DNA of 64,000 nt, from NCBI RefSeq assembly GCF_014648055.1, contig NZ_BMQJ01000025.1, positions 1 through 64,000 on the forward strand, written 5' to 3'. Source of the DNA: Streptosporangium pseudovulgare. GTDB lineage: Bacteria; Actinomycetota; Actinomycetes; Streptosporangiales; Streptosporangiaceae. Both the position numbers and the translations under genes were made by a program. Numbering within the stretch: the stretch's first letter is position 1; the number at the start of each line of letters is the position of its first letter. Of this stretch, positions 54,137 through 61,851 are shown piece after piece. The notes under the pieces are model-generated. The model was not told where the DNA came from. It worked only from the letters and a program-made list of their open reading frames with translations, and did not search any database.

Positions 54137-54173
54137 GATGTAATGGTCTCTAGCGGAAAGAGACTATTACATC
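54137..54173 (+). promoter_or_regulatory. 15-bp inverted repeat upstream of the MATE gene
   Basis: GATGTAATGGTCTCT (54137-54151) pairs with AGAGACTATTACATC (54159-54173) over 15 positions with one G-U, around the 7-nt loop AGCGGAA. The arms are AT-rich compared with everything nearby. It could be a MarR/TetR-type operator or the first stem of a structured leader RNA. Confidence 0.65.
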
Positions 54174-54181
54174 TAAGCTCG

Positions 54182-54218
54182 CCGGTAAGGATCAGTGTTG
54201 GGCTACAACCCTTACCGG
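54182..54218 (+). ncRNA. Structured leader hairpin touching the MATE ribosome site
   Basis: CCGGTAAGG (54182-54190) pairs perfectly with CCTTACCGG (54210-54218). Inside, GTTG (54197-54200) pairs with CAAC (54206-54209), leaving a 6-nt one-sided bulge ATCAGT and a 5-nt loop. The 3' arm runs into the GGAGGG ribosome site 8 nt before the MATE ATG, so folding could hide or free that site. The layout fits a translational cis-regulator. It does not match a riboswitch class I recognise (ykkC/guanidine, yybP-ykoY and fluoride types were considered). Confidence 0.45.
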
Positions 54219-54225
54219 AGGGCGG

Positions 54226-55542
54226 ATGGACGAGCGCGTGGCGGGGACCGGGTCTCCACTGCGGCAGATAATCACGCTCGCCGTGCCGGCGCTCGGCGTT
54301 CTGGCCGCCGAGCCGCTGTACCTGCTGGTCAACACGGCCGTGATCGGCCACCTGGGCGCGGTTCCGCTCGCCGGGCTCTCGGTCGGCGCGATCGTGCTGG
54401 CGCAGATCGCGTCCCAGATGACGTTCCTGTCCTTCGGAACGACCGCCCGCGCGGCCCGGTTGCACGGCGCCGGCCGCCGGGCCGACGCCGTGGCCGAGGG
54501 TGTGCAGGCGACCTGGCTCGGCGTGGTCGCCGGGCTGGTGCTGGTCGTGGTCGGGGAACTGCTCGCCGCGCCGATCGCCGGCCTGCTCGCCGGTGACGAC
54601 CGCGTCGCCGCCGCCGCGGTGGGCTGGATGCGGATCGCCCTGCTCGGCGCGCCGCTGATCCTGGTCACGATGGCCGGCAACGGCTGGATGCGCGGTGTGC
54701 AGGACATGCGCCGCCCGCTGCGTTACGTGCTCGTGGGCAACGGCCTGTCCGCGGTGCTGTGCCCGGTGCTGGTGTACGGCCTCGGCTGGGGGCTCGACGG
54801 CTCGGCCGTCGCCAACGTGGCCGGGCAGCTGGTCTCGGCGGGCCTGTTCGTGCGGGCGCTGCGGGCCGAGGGTGTGCCGCTCGCCCCGGTCCCGGCCGCG
54901 ATGCGCGCCCAGCTCGGCCTCGCGCGGGACCTGGCGCTGCTCGGCCTGGCCTTCCAGGCGTGCTGGGTGTCGGCGACCGCGGTGGCCGCGCACACCTCCG
55001 CCGCGGCGTCCGGAGCCCACCAGGTGGTGTTCCAGCTGTGGATGTTCCTGGCCTTCGTGCTCGACGCGCTGGCCATCGCCGCCCAGGCGCTGGTCGGCGC
55101 GGCGCTCGGCGCGCACGAGGCGGAGCGGGCACGCCGGCTGGCCTGGCAGGTGACCGGTTGCGGGCTGGTGTTCGGGGCGTCGCTCGGCGTGGTGTTCGCG
55201 GCGCTGGCCGGAATCCTGCCCCGCGTGTTCACCGCCGACGCGACGGTGCTGGCCGAGATGCCCCACGCGTGGTGGTTCTTCGTCGCGTTGCAGCCGATCG
55301 GCGGCGTCGTGTTCGCCCTGGACGGGGTGCTGCTCGGCGCCGGAGACGCGGGATATCTGCGCACCGCGACGATGTGCGGGGCGGTTCTGGGATTCCTGCC
55401 GCTGGTGTGGGCGTCGCTGAGCTTCGGCTGGGGGCTGGTGGGGATCTGGTCCGGCCTGTCGGTCTTCCTGCTGATCCGTATGGTCACCCTGCTGGCCAGG
55501 CTGCGCTCCGGCCGGTGGGTGGTGCTCGGCGCCGTACGGTGA
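54226..55542 (+). CDS. MATE-family efflux transporter (DinF group)
   Basis: A 438-residue multidrug/metabolite exporter with 12 expected helices, coupled to Na+ or H+. The DinF/NorM-type start is clear (LAVPALGVLAAEPLYLLVNT, then AVIGHLGAVPLAGLSVG), and the second half repeats the pattern (DALAIAAQALVGAALGAHE). The ATG at 54226 follows GGAGGG. The two-hairpin leader just upstream suggests its own control. It is convergent with a DoxX-like gene, 20 bp between stops. Confidence 0.92.
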   Translation: MDERVAGTGSPLRQIITLAVPALGVLAAEPLYLLVNTAVIGHLGAVPLAGLSVGAIVLAQIASQMTFLSFGTTARAARLHGAGRRADAVAEGVQATWLGVVAGLVLVVVGELLAAPIAGLLAGDDRVAAAAVGWMRIALLGAPLILVTMAGNGWMRGVQDMRRPLRYVLVGNGLSAVLCPVLVYGLGWGLDGSAVANVAGQLVSAGLFVRALRAEGVPLAPVPAAMRAQLGLARDLALLGLAFQACWVSATAVAAHTSAAASGAHQVVFQLWMFLAFVLDALAIAAQALVGAALGAHEAERARRLAWQVTGCGLVFGASLGVVFAALAGILPRVFTADATVLAEMPHAWWFFVALQPIGGVVFALDGVLLGAGDAGYLRTATMCGAVLGFLPLVWASLSFGWGLVGIWSGLSVFLLIRMVTLLARLRSGRWVVLGAVR

Positions 55543-55553
55543 CCTGACCGTAC
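55534..55553. terminator. Short hairpin at the MATE/DoxX convergent junction
   Basis: GTACGGT-GACCTG-ACCGTAC, a perfect 7-bp stem with a 6-nt loop that spans the MATE stop codon in the 20-bp space between convergent genes. A modest bidirectional terminator candidate. Confidence 0.4.
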
Positions 55554-55562
55554 CGCCGGGCG

Positions 55563-55919
55563 TCATCCGAGACCGTGGTAGGCCACGTTCACGACCAGGG
55601 CGGCCACCGCCACCGAGAAGAACACGGCCCAGGCGCCGAGGCGGCGGTCGCCGACCCGCAGGTGGGCGGCGAGCGCGCCGAGGAAGTACAGCACGAGGCC
55701 GGCGGCGGCGAGCGTGCCCAGCACCGGCACGGCGATCCCGGCCAGCAGCCCCAGCGAGCCCGCCGCCAGCAGCAGTCCCAGCGGAAGCACCCAGGAATGG
55801 GGAACCCGGACCCTGTCCGCCTGCGCTTTGGGGTAGTCGTGGCCGACGATGTCGGCGACGGCGGCCACACCGTTGACGGCCGCCGCGAGGAGGGTGACCG
55901 TGAGGTAGACGGCGAACAT
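55563..55919 (-). CDS. DoxX-like small membrane protein, ECF41 target
   Basis: 118 residues from the ATG at 55919, four hydrophobic helices (MFAVYLTVTLLAAAVNGVAA, then VLPLGLLLAAGSLGLLAGIA, and two more). It fits the DoxX-like family (PF13564 type). Proteins of this family are among the recurrent genetic partners of ECF41 sigma factors, and sigJ lies 91 bp upstream on the same strand with a matching promoter between. DoxX proteins are linked to redox or detoxification roles; the activity here is unknown. Confidence 0.8.
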   Translation of the reverse strand: MFAVYLTVTLLAAAVNGVAAVADIVGHDYPKAQADRVRVPHSWVLPLGLLLAAGSLGLLAGIAVPVLGTLAAAGLVLYFLGALAAHLRVGDRRLGAWAVFFSVAVAALVVNVAYHGLG

Positions 55920-55962
55920 GAGAGTCTCCTGCTCCGTGAGAACGACTGTTGTCCGCCTCACG

Positions 55963-55989
55963 GACGAGACGGCCCTCCGGGAGGTGACA
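55963..55989 (-). promoter_or_regulatory. ECF41-type promoter of the DoxX-like gene
   Basis: On the minus strand TGTCACC (55989-55983), 16 bp, then CGTC (55966-55963). This matches the published ECF41 promoter form (TGTCACA at -35, CGTC at -10) with one mismatch and correct spacing. It lies 44 bp upstream of the DoxX-like start and downstream of the ECF41 gene. Confidence 0.75.
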
Positions 55990-56009
55990 GCATCCTCATG
56001 TGATGTGGG

Positions 56010-57026
56010 TCACGCCGTGACGCCGGTCAGCTTCTCCGGATTGCTGACCACGTGAACGGCCGCGACCGCTCCGTCCAGCAGGTGCAACGTGATCGCCAGC
56101 ACCGGTGCGCGTCCCGAGTGGACGACGATCCCCGGTCCGCCGTTGACCTGGAGCACCCGGGTGCGCGAACCGTACGGCCTGCGCCTGGAGAGGACGGCGA
56201 TCGCCCGGGCCACGTGCTCGCGCGTGCGGACGACCTTGCGGGGCGCGCCGGTGAGGCCGCCGCCGTCGCTCGTCATCGTCACGTCCGGCGCCAGCACCTC
56301 CATCAGGGCGTTCAGGTCGCCGCCGTCGCAGGCGGCCAGGAACCGCTCGGTGACCCGCCGCCTGGTCGCCTGGTCGGTGTCGTAGCGGCGGCGGCGTGCC
56401 TCCACCGCCTTCCTGGCGCGGTGGGCGATCTGCCGCGTCGCCACCTCGCCGCGCCCGACGAACCCCGCCGTCTCGGCGTGGCTGTAGCCGAAGACCTCGC
56501 TCAGCACGAACACCGCGCGCTCCACCGGGGACAGGGCCTCCAGCACGAGCAGCACCGCGGTCGACACCGAGTCGGCGAGCACCGCGTTCTCGGCGACGTC
56601 CGGGGAGGTGAGCATCGGCTCGGGCAGCCACGGCCCGACATAGGACTCCCGCCGCACGCGCGCGCTGCGCAACCGGTCGATCGCCAGCCGGGTGGCCACC
56701 CGGACGAGGTAGCCCTCGGTGTCCGCGACGGCGGTCACGTCGACATGGCTCCAGCGCAGCCAGGCGTCCTGCACCACGTCCTCGGCCTCGGTGACGCTGC
56801 CCAGCACCCGGTACGCCACGGCGTGGAGCAGGCCGCGGTGCTCGGCGAACTCCCGCTCGGCTCTCCGCGCGGCGTCACGCCCGGCTCCCCCCTCGGAGCC
56901 ACGCCCGGCCTTCCCCCCGGCGTTCTCCCCGGCCCCCCACTCGGCTTTCCCCGCGGTTTCCCGCTCGGTTCCGCGTTCGGGTCCCCGCCCGGCCGCGGGC
57001 CGGTGCGTCGCCGTGTCGCCGGGCAT
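56010..57026 (-). CDS. sigJ: ECF41-group sigma factor (SigJ-like) with SnoaL-like C-terminal domain
   Basis: 338 residues from the ATG at 57026, which follows AAGGGGG. The first 50 or so residues are a low-complexity Gly/Glu/Arg linker (GRGSEGGAGRDAARRAEREF). Sigma region 2 shows RVLGSVTEAEDVVQDAWLRW, and region 4 LSPVERAVFVLSEVFGYSHA. A C-terminal SnoaL/NTF2-like domain (about 215-335) carries the ECF41 hallmark DGGG segment (VTMTSDGGGLTGAPRKVV). In this group the extension, not a separate anti-sigma factor, controls activity. The long N-terminal linker is unusual. Confidence 0.9.
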   Translation of the reverse strand: MPGDTATHRPAAGRGPERGTERETAGKAEWGAGENAGGKAGRGSEGGAGRDAARRAEREFAEHRGLLHAVAYRVLGSVTEAEDVVQDAWLRWSHVDVTAVADTEGYLVRVATRLAIDRLRSARVRRESYVGPWLPEPMLTSPDVAENAVLADSVSTAVLLVLEALSPVERAVFVLSEVFGYSHAETAGFVGRGEVATRQIAHRARKAVEARRRRYDTDQATRRRVTERFLAACDGGDLNALMEVLAPDVTMTSDGGGLTGAPRKVVRTREHVARAIAVLSRRRPYGSRTRVLQVNGGPGIVVHSGRAPVLAITLHLLDGAVAAVHVVSNPEKLTGVTA

Positions 57027-57220
57027 CGCGGTCCCCCTTCCCGCCGGAACACCGGCGGCGGTGCTCGCACGTGGTCTCCGGGAGGAACCTACCCCCGGCG
57101 GCCCACCCGCCGGCGTCGTTCCCGCTCGGCCCGGCCGGTGAAACGCCGGCCGCCGGTGTGCCGGGCGTGCCATGACCGGCGCTTTGCCGGCCGGAGGGCG
57201 GTGTGCCAGTGTAGGACGGC

Positions 57221-57757
57221 ATGAGCGATGATCACGGGCGGGACGCGGCGCTGGCGGAAGCCGTGCGGTTGCGGGAACAGGGCCAGGCCGAGCAGGCCCG
57301 GGAACGGCTGGTGGAGCTGGCCGAGCGGTATCCGGAGGATGACGAGATCGCCTACCAGACGGCCTGTGTGCACGATTCGCTCGGCCTGGAGGCCGAGGCG
57401 GTCCCGTTCTACAAGCGTGCCCTGAGCGGTCCGGGGTTGTCGCGGGAGGATCGGCACGGGGCCTTCCTCGGGCTGGGAAGCACCTACCGGGTGCTGGGCC
57501 GGTACGACTCCGCCGTGGAGACCCTGCGCCGCGGGCTGGCCGAGTTCCCAGAGGGCCCGGCGTTGCAGGCGTTCCTGTCGATGGCCCTGTACAACAGCGG
57601 TGAGAGCCACGAGGCGGTGCGGTTGCTGCTGAGGACGCTGACGGCCACCAGCGGCGACCGCCGGGTACAGGACTACCGGCGGGCGATCGAGTACTACGCC
57701 GACGATCTGGACGCCGTGTGGCAGGCGGACGAGAAGCCGGACGGACGGGAGGACTGA
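57221..57757 (+). CDS. Tetratricopeptide-repeat protein
   Basis: A 178-residue soluble helical protein with about three TPR-like repeats: ALAEAVRLREQGQAEQARER, then ACVHDSLGLEAEAVPFYKRA and GLGSTYRVLGRYDSAVETLR. The C-terminal part ends in an acidic tail. It matches a common actinobacterial stand-alone TPR protein that serves as a protein-protein adaptor; the partner is unknown. It is divergent from sigJ (194 bp between starts). Confidence 0.85.
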   Translation: MSDDHGRDAALAEAVRLREQGQAEQARERLVELAERYPEDDEIAYQTACVHDSLGLEAEAVPFYKRALSGPGLSREDRHGAFLGLGSTYRVLGRYDSAVETLRRGLAEFPEGPALQAFLSMALYNSGESHEAVRLLLRTLTATSGDRRVQDYRRAIEYYADDLDAVWQADEKPDGRED

Positions 57758-58117
57758 ATCACCGGCCTCGCCACGGGAGGCCGTCGCGGTGGTGGGTGAT
57801 CCGGGTTCGTCGGGTAAGGCCGCGGACGGTGACGACGGCATCGGCGGGTCCGTGGGACCCGCGCCGGGCGGTTCTGCGCCGGGCGGTCCTGTGCTGAGCG
57901 GTTCTGTGCCGAGCTGCTCAAGGCCGGGCGGTTCTGTGCCGGGCTGCTCAGGGCCGGACGGTTCTGTGCCGGGCAGCCTCGCGCCAGGCGGTCCCGGACC
58001 CACGCGGAAAAATCTTGAAAAAGATCCGGCCGCGCTGTCGAAACGGCCTCGTCCCGTTCGAAGCGTGGTCAGAGGGCCGAGAAGTCCGGCCCCTGGACCA
58101 CACCGAGGGAGAACCCC
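57758..58117. repeat. GC-rich repeat region upstream of the DGPF gene
   Basis: 360 bp without a credible gene. The 57865-57995 part is a degenerate tandem array of GCCGGGCGGTTCTGT-like units of about 15 bp, grouped into larger 30-45 bp periods. A plus-strand frame exists through it (Ser/Gly/Pro/Val repeats), but the array reads open on both strands and has no ribosome site, so it is probably not translated. The 3' part holds the ECF42-like promoter of the DGPF gene. Confidence 0.6.
58036..58061 (+). promoter_or_regulatory. ECF42-type promoter of the DGPF gene
   Basis: TGTCGA (58036-58041), 17 bp, then CGA (58059-58061). The TGTCGA -35 element and a CGA/TC-type -10 are the reported ECF42 recognition sequence, and the cognate sigma gene lies just downstream. 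The site is 57 bp before the DGPF ATG. Confidence 0.55.
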
Positions 58118-58492
58118 ATGCGATACCTGATCACCCTCCGCGTCACCGCCCAGCCCGCCACCCCGCCGCCCGCCGAGCTGATGGAGGCCATCATGAAGCT
58201 CGGCGAGGAGGCCACCGGGGCCGGCGTCCTGCTCGACACCGCGGGGCTGGCCCCGAGCGCGCAGGGCGCGCGGGTCGAACTCGCCGGGGGACGGCTGAGC
58301 GTCACGGACGGACCGTTCGCCGAGGCCAAGGAACTGATCAGCTACGCCCTCTACCAGGTCAGGTCGAAGGAGGAGGCCGTCGAGTGGTCCTCCAGGTTCC
58401 TGCGGCTGCACCGCGACCTCTGGGAGGGCTGGGAGGGCGAGGCCGACATCCGGCGCGTCATGGGCCCCGAGGACTTCGCCGCCCCGGCCTGA
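58118..58492 (+). CDS. YciI-family DGPF-domain protein
   Basis: A 124-residue soluble ferredoxin-like alpha/beta protein of the YCII family. The diagnostic motif is in LSVTDGPFAEAKELISYALY. DGPF proteins are the recurrent partners of ECF42 sigma factors, encoded nearby here, and are thought to act in signal input or as small enzymes; none has a firmly known reaction. The ATG at 58118 follows GGGAGAA. A 259-bp repeat-bearing gap leads to the sigma gene. Confidence 0.88.
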   Translation: MRYLITLRVTAQPATPPPAELMEAIMKLGEEATGAGVLLDTAGLAPSAQGARVELAGGRLSVTDGPFAEAKELISYALYQVRSKEEAVEWSSRFLRLHRDLWEGWEGEADIRRVMGPEDFAAPA

Positions 58493-58550
58493 CCGCCCCG
58501 GCCCACTCCAGTACGGCCCGCCGCCCCGGCCTGATCGATCCGGTTCACCC

Positions 58551-58610
58551 CCGGTCCGGCCCACCCCGGTCCGGCCCACCCCGGTCCGGCCCACCCCGGT
58601 CCGGCCCGCC
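58551..58610. repeat. 15-bp tandem repeat between DGPF and ECF42 genes
   Basis: Four copies of ccggtccggcccacc (58551-58565, 58566-58580, 58581-58595, and a slightly changed 58596-58610) in the 259-bp gap. Related CCGGCCTGATCGGTCCGG-type sequence flanks the array. No gene lies here. Confidence 0.9.
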
Positions 58611-58751
58611 GCCCCGGCCTGATCGGTCCGGCCTGCCGCCCGGTCACTCCGGCCCGGTCCGCCCGTGGCGGGGCCGTCCGGTTCAGCCCGTTCCGCCCCG
58701 CCCGCGGTGAGGATTGCCGCGGGCGGGGGCGAGGTGTTTGGATCGGGGGCC

Positions 58752-60059
58752 GTGACGATCGAAGACCCTCGCCGGGTGATCGAGGCGGTCTGGCGAATCG
58801 AGTCCGCCCGGGTGATCGCGGGACTCGCCCGGATGGTGGGCGACGTCGGGCTGGCCGAGGAACTGGCGCAGGACGCCCTGGTCGCCGCGCTGGAGCAGTG
58901 GCCGGAGTCCGGCGTTCCGGAGAATCCGGGCGCGTGGCTCACGCTCACCGCCAAGCACCGGGCGATCGACCTGCTGCGCCGCAGGACCCGCTACGAGCAC
59001 AAGCTCCGGGAGGTCGGCCGCGACCTGGAGGTCCGGCAGGAGGCGGCCGAGGCCGAGCTGGACGACGCCCTCGACGACCACATCGGCGACGACGTGCTGC
59101 GCCTGCTGTTCACCGCCTGCCACCCCGTGCTGCCGGTCGAGGGACGCCTGGCCCTCACCCTCCGCCTGCTGGGCGGCCTGACGACGCAGGAGATCGCCCG
59201 GGCCTTCCTGACGCCCGAGCCGACCGTCGGCCAGCGGATCTCCCGGGCCAAGCGCACCCTCGCCGAGAAGCGGGTGCCGATCGAGCTGCCCCCGCCGGCC
59301 GAGCTGCCCGGACGGCTCTCGTCGGTCCTGGAGGTCGTCTACCTCGTCTTCAACGAGGGCTACTCGGCGACGGCCGGTGACGACTGGGCACGCCCGTCGC
59401 TCTGCGAGGAGGCGTTGCGTCTCGGCCGGGTCCTGGCGGGGCTGATGCCCGGTGAGGCCGAGGTGCACGGGCTGGTCGCCCTGATGGAGATCCAGGCGTC
59501 CCGCATCCGGGCCAGGACGGGCCCGGACGGCGAACCGGTCCTGCTCGGCGACCAGGACCGGAGCCTGTGGGACCGGCTGCTGATCCGCCGCGGGCTGGAG
59601 GCGCTCGGGCGCGCCGAAGCGCTCGGCACCCTCGGCCCGTACGGCCTGCAGGCCGCGATCGCCGCCTGCCACGCCCGCGCGCGGTCCACCGAGGACACAG
59701 ACTGGGAGCGGATGGCGGCCCTCTACCGGGTGCTGGCCCACGTCGCTCCCTCTCCCGTCGTGGAGCTGAACCGCGCGGTCGCGGTGAGCATGGCGTACGG
59801 TCCGGCCCGCGGGCTTGAGATCGTGGACGGGCTGGGGAAGGAACGGGCACTGCGCGGCTATCCGCAGCTGCCGGCCGTACGGGGGGATCTGCTGGCACGG
59901 CTGGGCCGCGCGGCGGAGGCCCGTACGGAGTTCGAGCGGGCCGCGGCGCTGACCCGCAACGAGCGGGAGCGGGCACTCTTCCTCACCCGGGCGGCCTCGG
60001 CGGCCGACGACGCGACCGGTGACATGGCCGGCGACGCGGCCGGGACCGGAGAAGGGTGA
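58752..60059 (+). CDS. ECF42-group RNA polymerase sigma factor (DUF6596 type)
   Basis: 435 residues from the GTG at 58752; conserved sequence begins at VTIEDPRRVIEAVWRIESAR. Sigma region 2 includes LAEELAQDALVAALEQWP and region 4 LTTQEIARAFLTPEPTVGQR. The long C-terminal domain (about 190-420) with VYLVFNEGYSATAGDDWARP and helical TPR-like repeats defines ECF42. No anti-sigma gene is present; the C-terminal domain and the DGPF partner are thought to provide control. A GTG or ATG further upstream (58665) would add 29 unconserved residues. Confidence 0.9.
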   Translation: MTIEDPRRVIEAVWRIESARVIAGLARMVGDVGLAEELAQDALVAALEQWPESGVPENPGAWLTLTAKHRAIDLLRRRTRYEHKLREVGRDLEVRQEAAEAELDDALDDHIGDDVLRLLFTACHPVLPVEGRLALTLRLLGGLTTQEIARAFLTPEPTVGQRISRAKRTLAEKRVPIELPPPAELPGRLSSVLEVVYLVFNEGYSATAGDDWARPSLCEEALRLGRVLAGLMPGEAEVHGLVALMEIQASRIRARTGPDGEPVLLGDQDRSLWDRLLIRRGLEALGRAEALGTLGPYGLQAAIAACHARARSTEDTDWERMAALYRVLAHVAPSPVVELNRAVAVSMAYGPARGLEIVDGLGKERALRGYPQLPAVRGDLLARLGRAAEARTEFERAAALTRNERERALFLTRAASAADDATGDMAGDAAGTGEG

Positions 60060-60116
60060 CAGCTCGGCCACTCCGGCGGGCCCCTTCCCCGCGCCCGCCG
60101 TTCCGGCGGGCTTCTC

Positions 60117-61013
60117 CTACACGCCGGCCGTTCCGGCGGGGACGGTGCGCAGCAGGTCCACCAGGCTGGAGACGTCGCCGGCGCCGAGGCCCGCGGCGAC
60201 GCCCCGGTCGAGCAGCGCGCGCATGGGCTCGACCAGTTCGGTGCTGACGCCCTGGTCGGTGCTGGCGTCCAGCAGGTTGACGTAGGCGGTCGCCTGCATG
60301 GCGAGGTTGGAGGCGGCGGCCGAGTGGTCGCCGGAGTCGACCGCCTCCGCCATCCCGGGGAAGGCCGCCATCATGGCGGTGAGCCAGGGGGCGACCAGCG
60401 GCGTGAACTCCGTCGCCGGCACCTTCTCCGAACCGGTCAGGGCGAGGGCGTGGAAGAACCCGCCGAACATCCCGTACATCGCGCCGAGCAGCGCGATGTC
60501 GTACAGCGCGGCCCGGCCGGCGTCCTCGCCGAGGTACATGGCGCGGCCCAGCGCGCCGAGGGTCCGCTCGTGGGTGTGGAAGTCCTCGGGCGAACCGCTG
60601 TAGAAGACCAGCGACCCGGGGGTGCCGATCATGGGCGGGACCGCCATGATGCCGCCGTCCACGTAGCCGACGCCGTGCCCGGCCGCCCAGCCGGCCGCCT
60701 CCCGGGCCTGCCGGGGCGTGCCGTTGGTGAGGTTGACCACGGTACGGCCGGCCAGTGAGCCGGCCGCCCCGTCGAGGACCTCGCGCACGGTGTCGTCGTT
60801 CAGCAGGCAGACGACGACGAGCGGGCTCGCGGACACCGCCTCGGCCGCGGTGGCGGCCTCGGTGGCGCCCCGGGCGACGAGGCCGGCCGCCTTGCCCGCC
60901 GTGCGGTTCCAGACGGTGACGGGGTGGCCGGCGTCCAGGAACGCACCGGCCAGCGCCGTCCCCATCGCGCCCAGTCCGAGGACCGTCACGGGCGCGTCGT
61001 TGTTCATGGTCAT
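60117..61013 (-). CDS. NAD(P)-dependent imine-reductase-like oxidoreductase
   Basis: A 298-residue enzyme of the 6-phosphogluconate/beta-hydroxyacid dehydrogenase fold. The N-terminal Rossmann motif is VTVLGLGAMGTALAGAFLDA, followed by VTVWNRTAGKAAGL, where Arg suggests NADPH preference. The all-helical C-terminal part ends LDRGVAAGLGAGDVSSLVDL, the pattern seen in imine reductases and reductive aminases. The natural substrate is unknown. It starts at 61013 (61007 is an alternative) and is divergent from hxlR, its likely regulator. Confidence 0.85.
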   Translation of the reverse strand: MTMNNDAPVTVLGLGAMGTALAGAFLDAGHPVTVWNRTAGKAAGLVARGATEAATAAEAVSASPLVVVCLLNDDTVREVLDGAAGSLAGRTVVNLTNGTPRQAREAAGWAAGHGVGYVDGGIMAVPPMIGTPGSLVFYSGSPEDFHTHERTLGALGRAMYLGEDAGRAALYDIALLGAMYGMFGGFFHALALTGSEKVPATEFTPLVAPWLTAMMAAFPGMAEAVDSGDHSAAASNLAMQATAYVNLLDASTDQGVSTELVEPMRALLDRGVAAGLGAGDVSSLVDLLRTVPAGTAGV

Positions 61014-61394
61014 GTCTTCTCCGGTTCGTCGGATACGGGCCCGGCGGCCTCTGGGCATGGCGGATGGAGCCTCCGGCGCGGGAGGCCTCCGGGCACACGG
61101 ATTCATCCGGCACGGTGGTCCCGCCGTACGGCGGTTCACCGGCCTGGCGGTCCCGCCGGTCTGGCGGCTCCGCCGGACGCCGATGGTGGCGGCGCGCGGC
61201 GGGACCGGCCGGAACGCCCGGCGGGGCTCGCCGGGCGTTCCGATCCTGAACCTTTGCTGACTTTTCCTCAAGTACCTACTATTCGGTCAGGTACCTACCT
61301 TTCAGTAAGCATGCTGAGCCGCGAGAGGCCGCCTGGGTGGCCTCGGCAGGTGAAGAGATCCACAGGACAGGCCCGGAGTGCGGGGAGCAGCGGA
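61014..61394. promoter_or_regulatory. Divergent imine-reductase/hxlR control region
   Basis: 381 bp without a gene. The 61258-61312 section is AT-rich and carries the octamer GTACCTAC twice in direct orientation (61272-61279 and 61291-61298, 19 bp apart), each followed by T-rich sequence and the second by GTAAGCAT. HxlR-family operators are often of the GTAC(T/C)TAC...GTAAGTAC form, so this is a likely operator cluster. The rest is GC-rich with no recognisable element. Confidence 0.6.
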
Positions 61395-61730
61395 ATGAAG
61401 AAGCGGACCTACTCGTGCGGGCTCGACGCCGCCGTGGACATCGTGGGCGGCAAGTGGAAGGCGCTGATCCTGTGGGCGCTCCACCACGAGCCGCGCCGGT
61501 TCGGTGAGCTGAAGCGGTCGGTGTCGGGGATCAGCGAGAAGATGCTCATCCAGATGCTGCGGGAGATGGAGGCGCACGGCCTGGTGCACCGCGAGGTCTA
61601 CCACCAGGTCCCGCCGAAGGTGGAGTACTCCCTGACCGACTTCGGGCAGTCGCTCAACACCGCGCTCATCCCGCTCGGCGTGTGGGGTGAGGAGAACATG
61701 CGGACCATCGAGGCCATCCCGCGCGACTGA
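61395..61730 (+). CDS. HxlR-family transcriptional regulator
   Basis: A 111-residue winged-helix protein that is essentially only the HxlR domain: CGLDAAVDIVGGKWKALILW, with the recognition helix in ISEKMLIQMLREMEAHGLVH and the wing YHQVPPKVEYSLTDFGQSL. The single N-terminal Cys (YSCGLD) is the position used for redox or electrophile sensing in several HxlR proteins. It is divergent from the imine-reductase-like gene, which it probably controls. A 10-bp hairpin follows the stop. Confidence 0.92.
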   Translation: MKKRTYSCGLDAAVDIVGGKWKALILWALHHEPRRFGELKRSVSGISEKMLIQMLREMEAHGLVHREVYHQVPPKVEYSLTDFGQSLNTALIPLGVWGEENMRTIEAIPRD

Positions 61731-61746
61731 CGCCGGGTTCGGGCGG

Positions 61747-61779
61747 GGCCGTCCGGCCGTGTCGAGCGACCGGACGGCC
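61747..61779 (+). terminator. Hairpin after hxlR
   Basis: GGCCGTCCGG (61747-61756) and CCGGACGGCC (61770-61779), a perfect 10-bp stem with a 13-nt loop, 17 bp past the hxlR stop in a convergent space. No T-tract. Confidence 0.55.
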
Positions 61780-61851
61780 ACCGTCCCTGATGGCGCCTCG
61801 GCGGCGCCGTGAAGCGAAGAGTGGCGATGGGGCGCAGACGCCGCCCTTCCC

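Larger units (their letters stand above)
53303..54225. other. Gene-poor region with decayed genes and the MATE leader
   Basis: 923 bp without an intact gene. It contains an N-terminal membrane-protein fragment (53411-53638), a frameshifted unknown gene (53640-54060) and a double-hairpin leader (54137-54218), each listed separately. Confidence 0.6.

Noticed and set aside
54182-54218. Known riboswitch (guanidine, Mn2+ yybP-ykoY, fluoride)
   Set aside because: The conserved loop and junction sequences of those classes are not seen; only a simple bulged stem is present.
57865-57995. CRISPR-like repeat array
   Set aside because: Units are about 15 bp, degenerate and without unique spacers; no cas genes are present.
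57789-58130. Collagen-like Ser/Gly/Pro protein from the repeat array
   Set aside because: The array is open on both strands, has no ribosome site, and the frame runs through the promoter and start of the DGPF gene.
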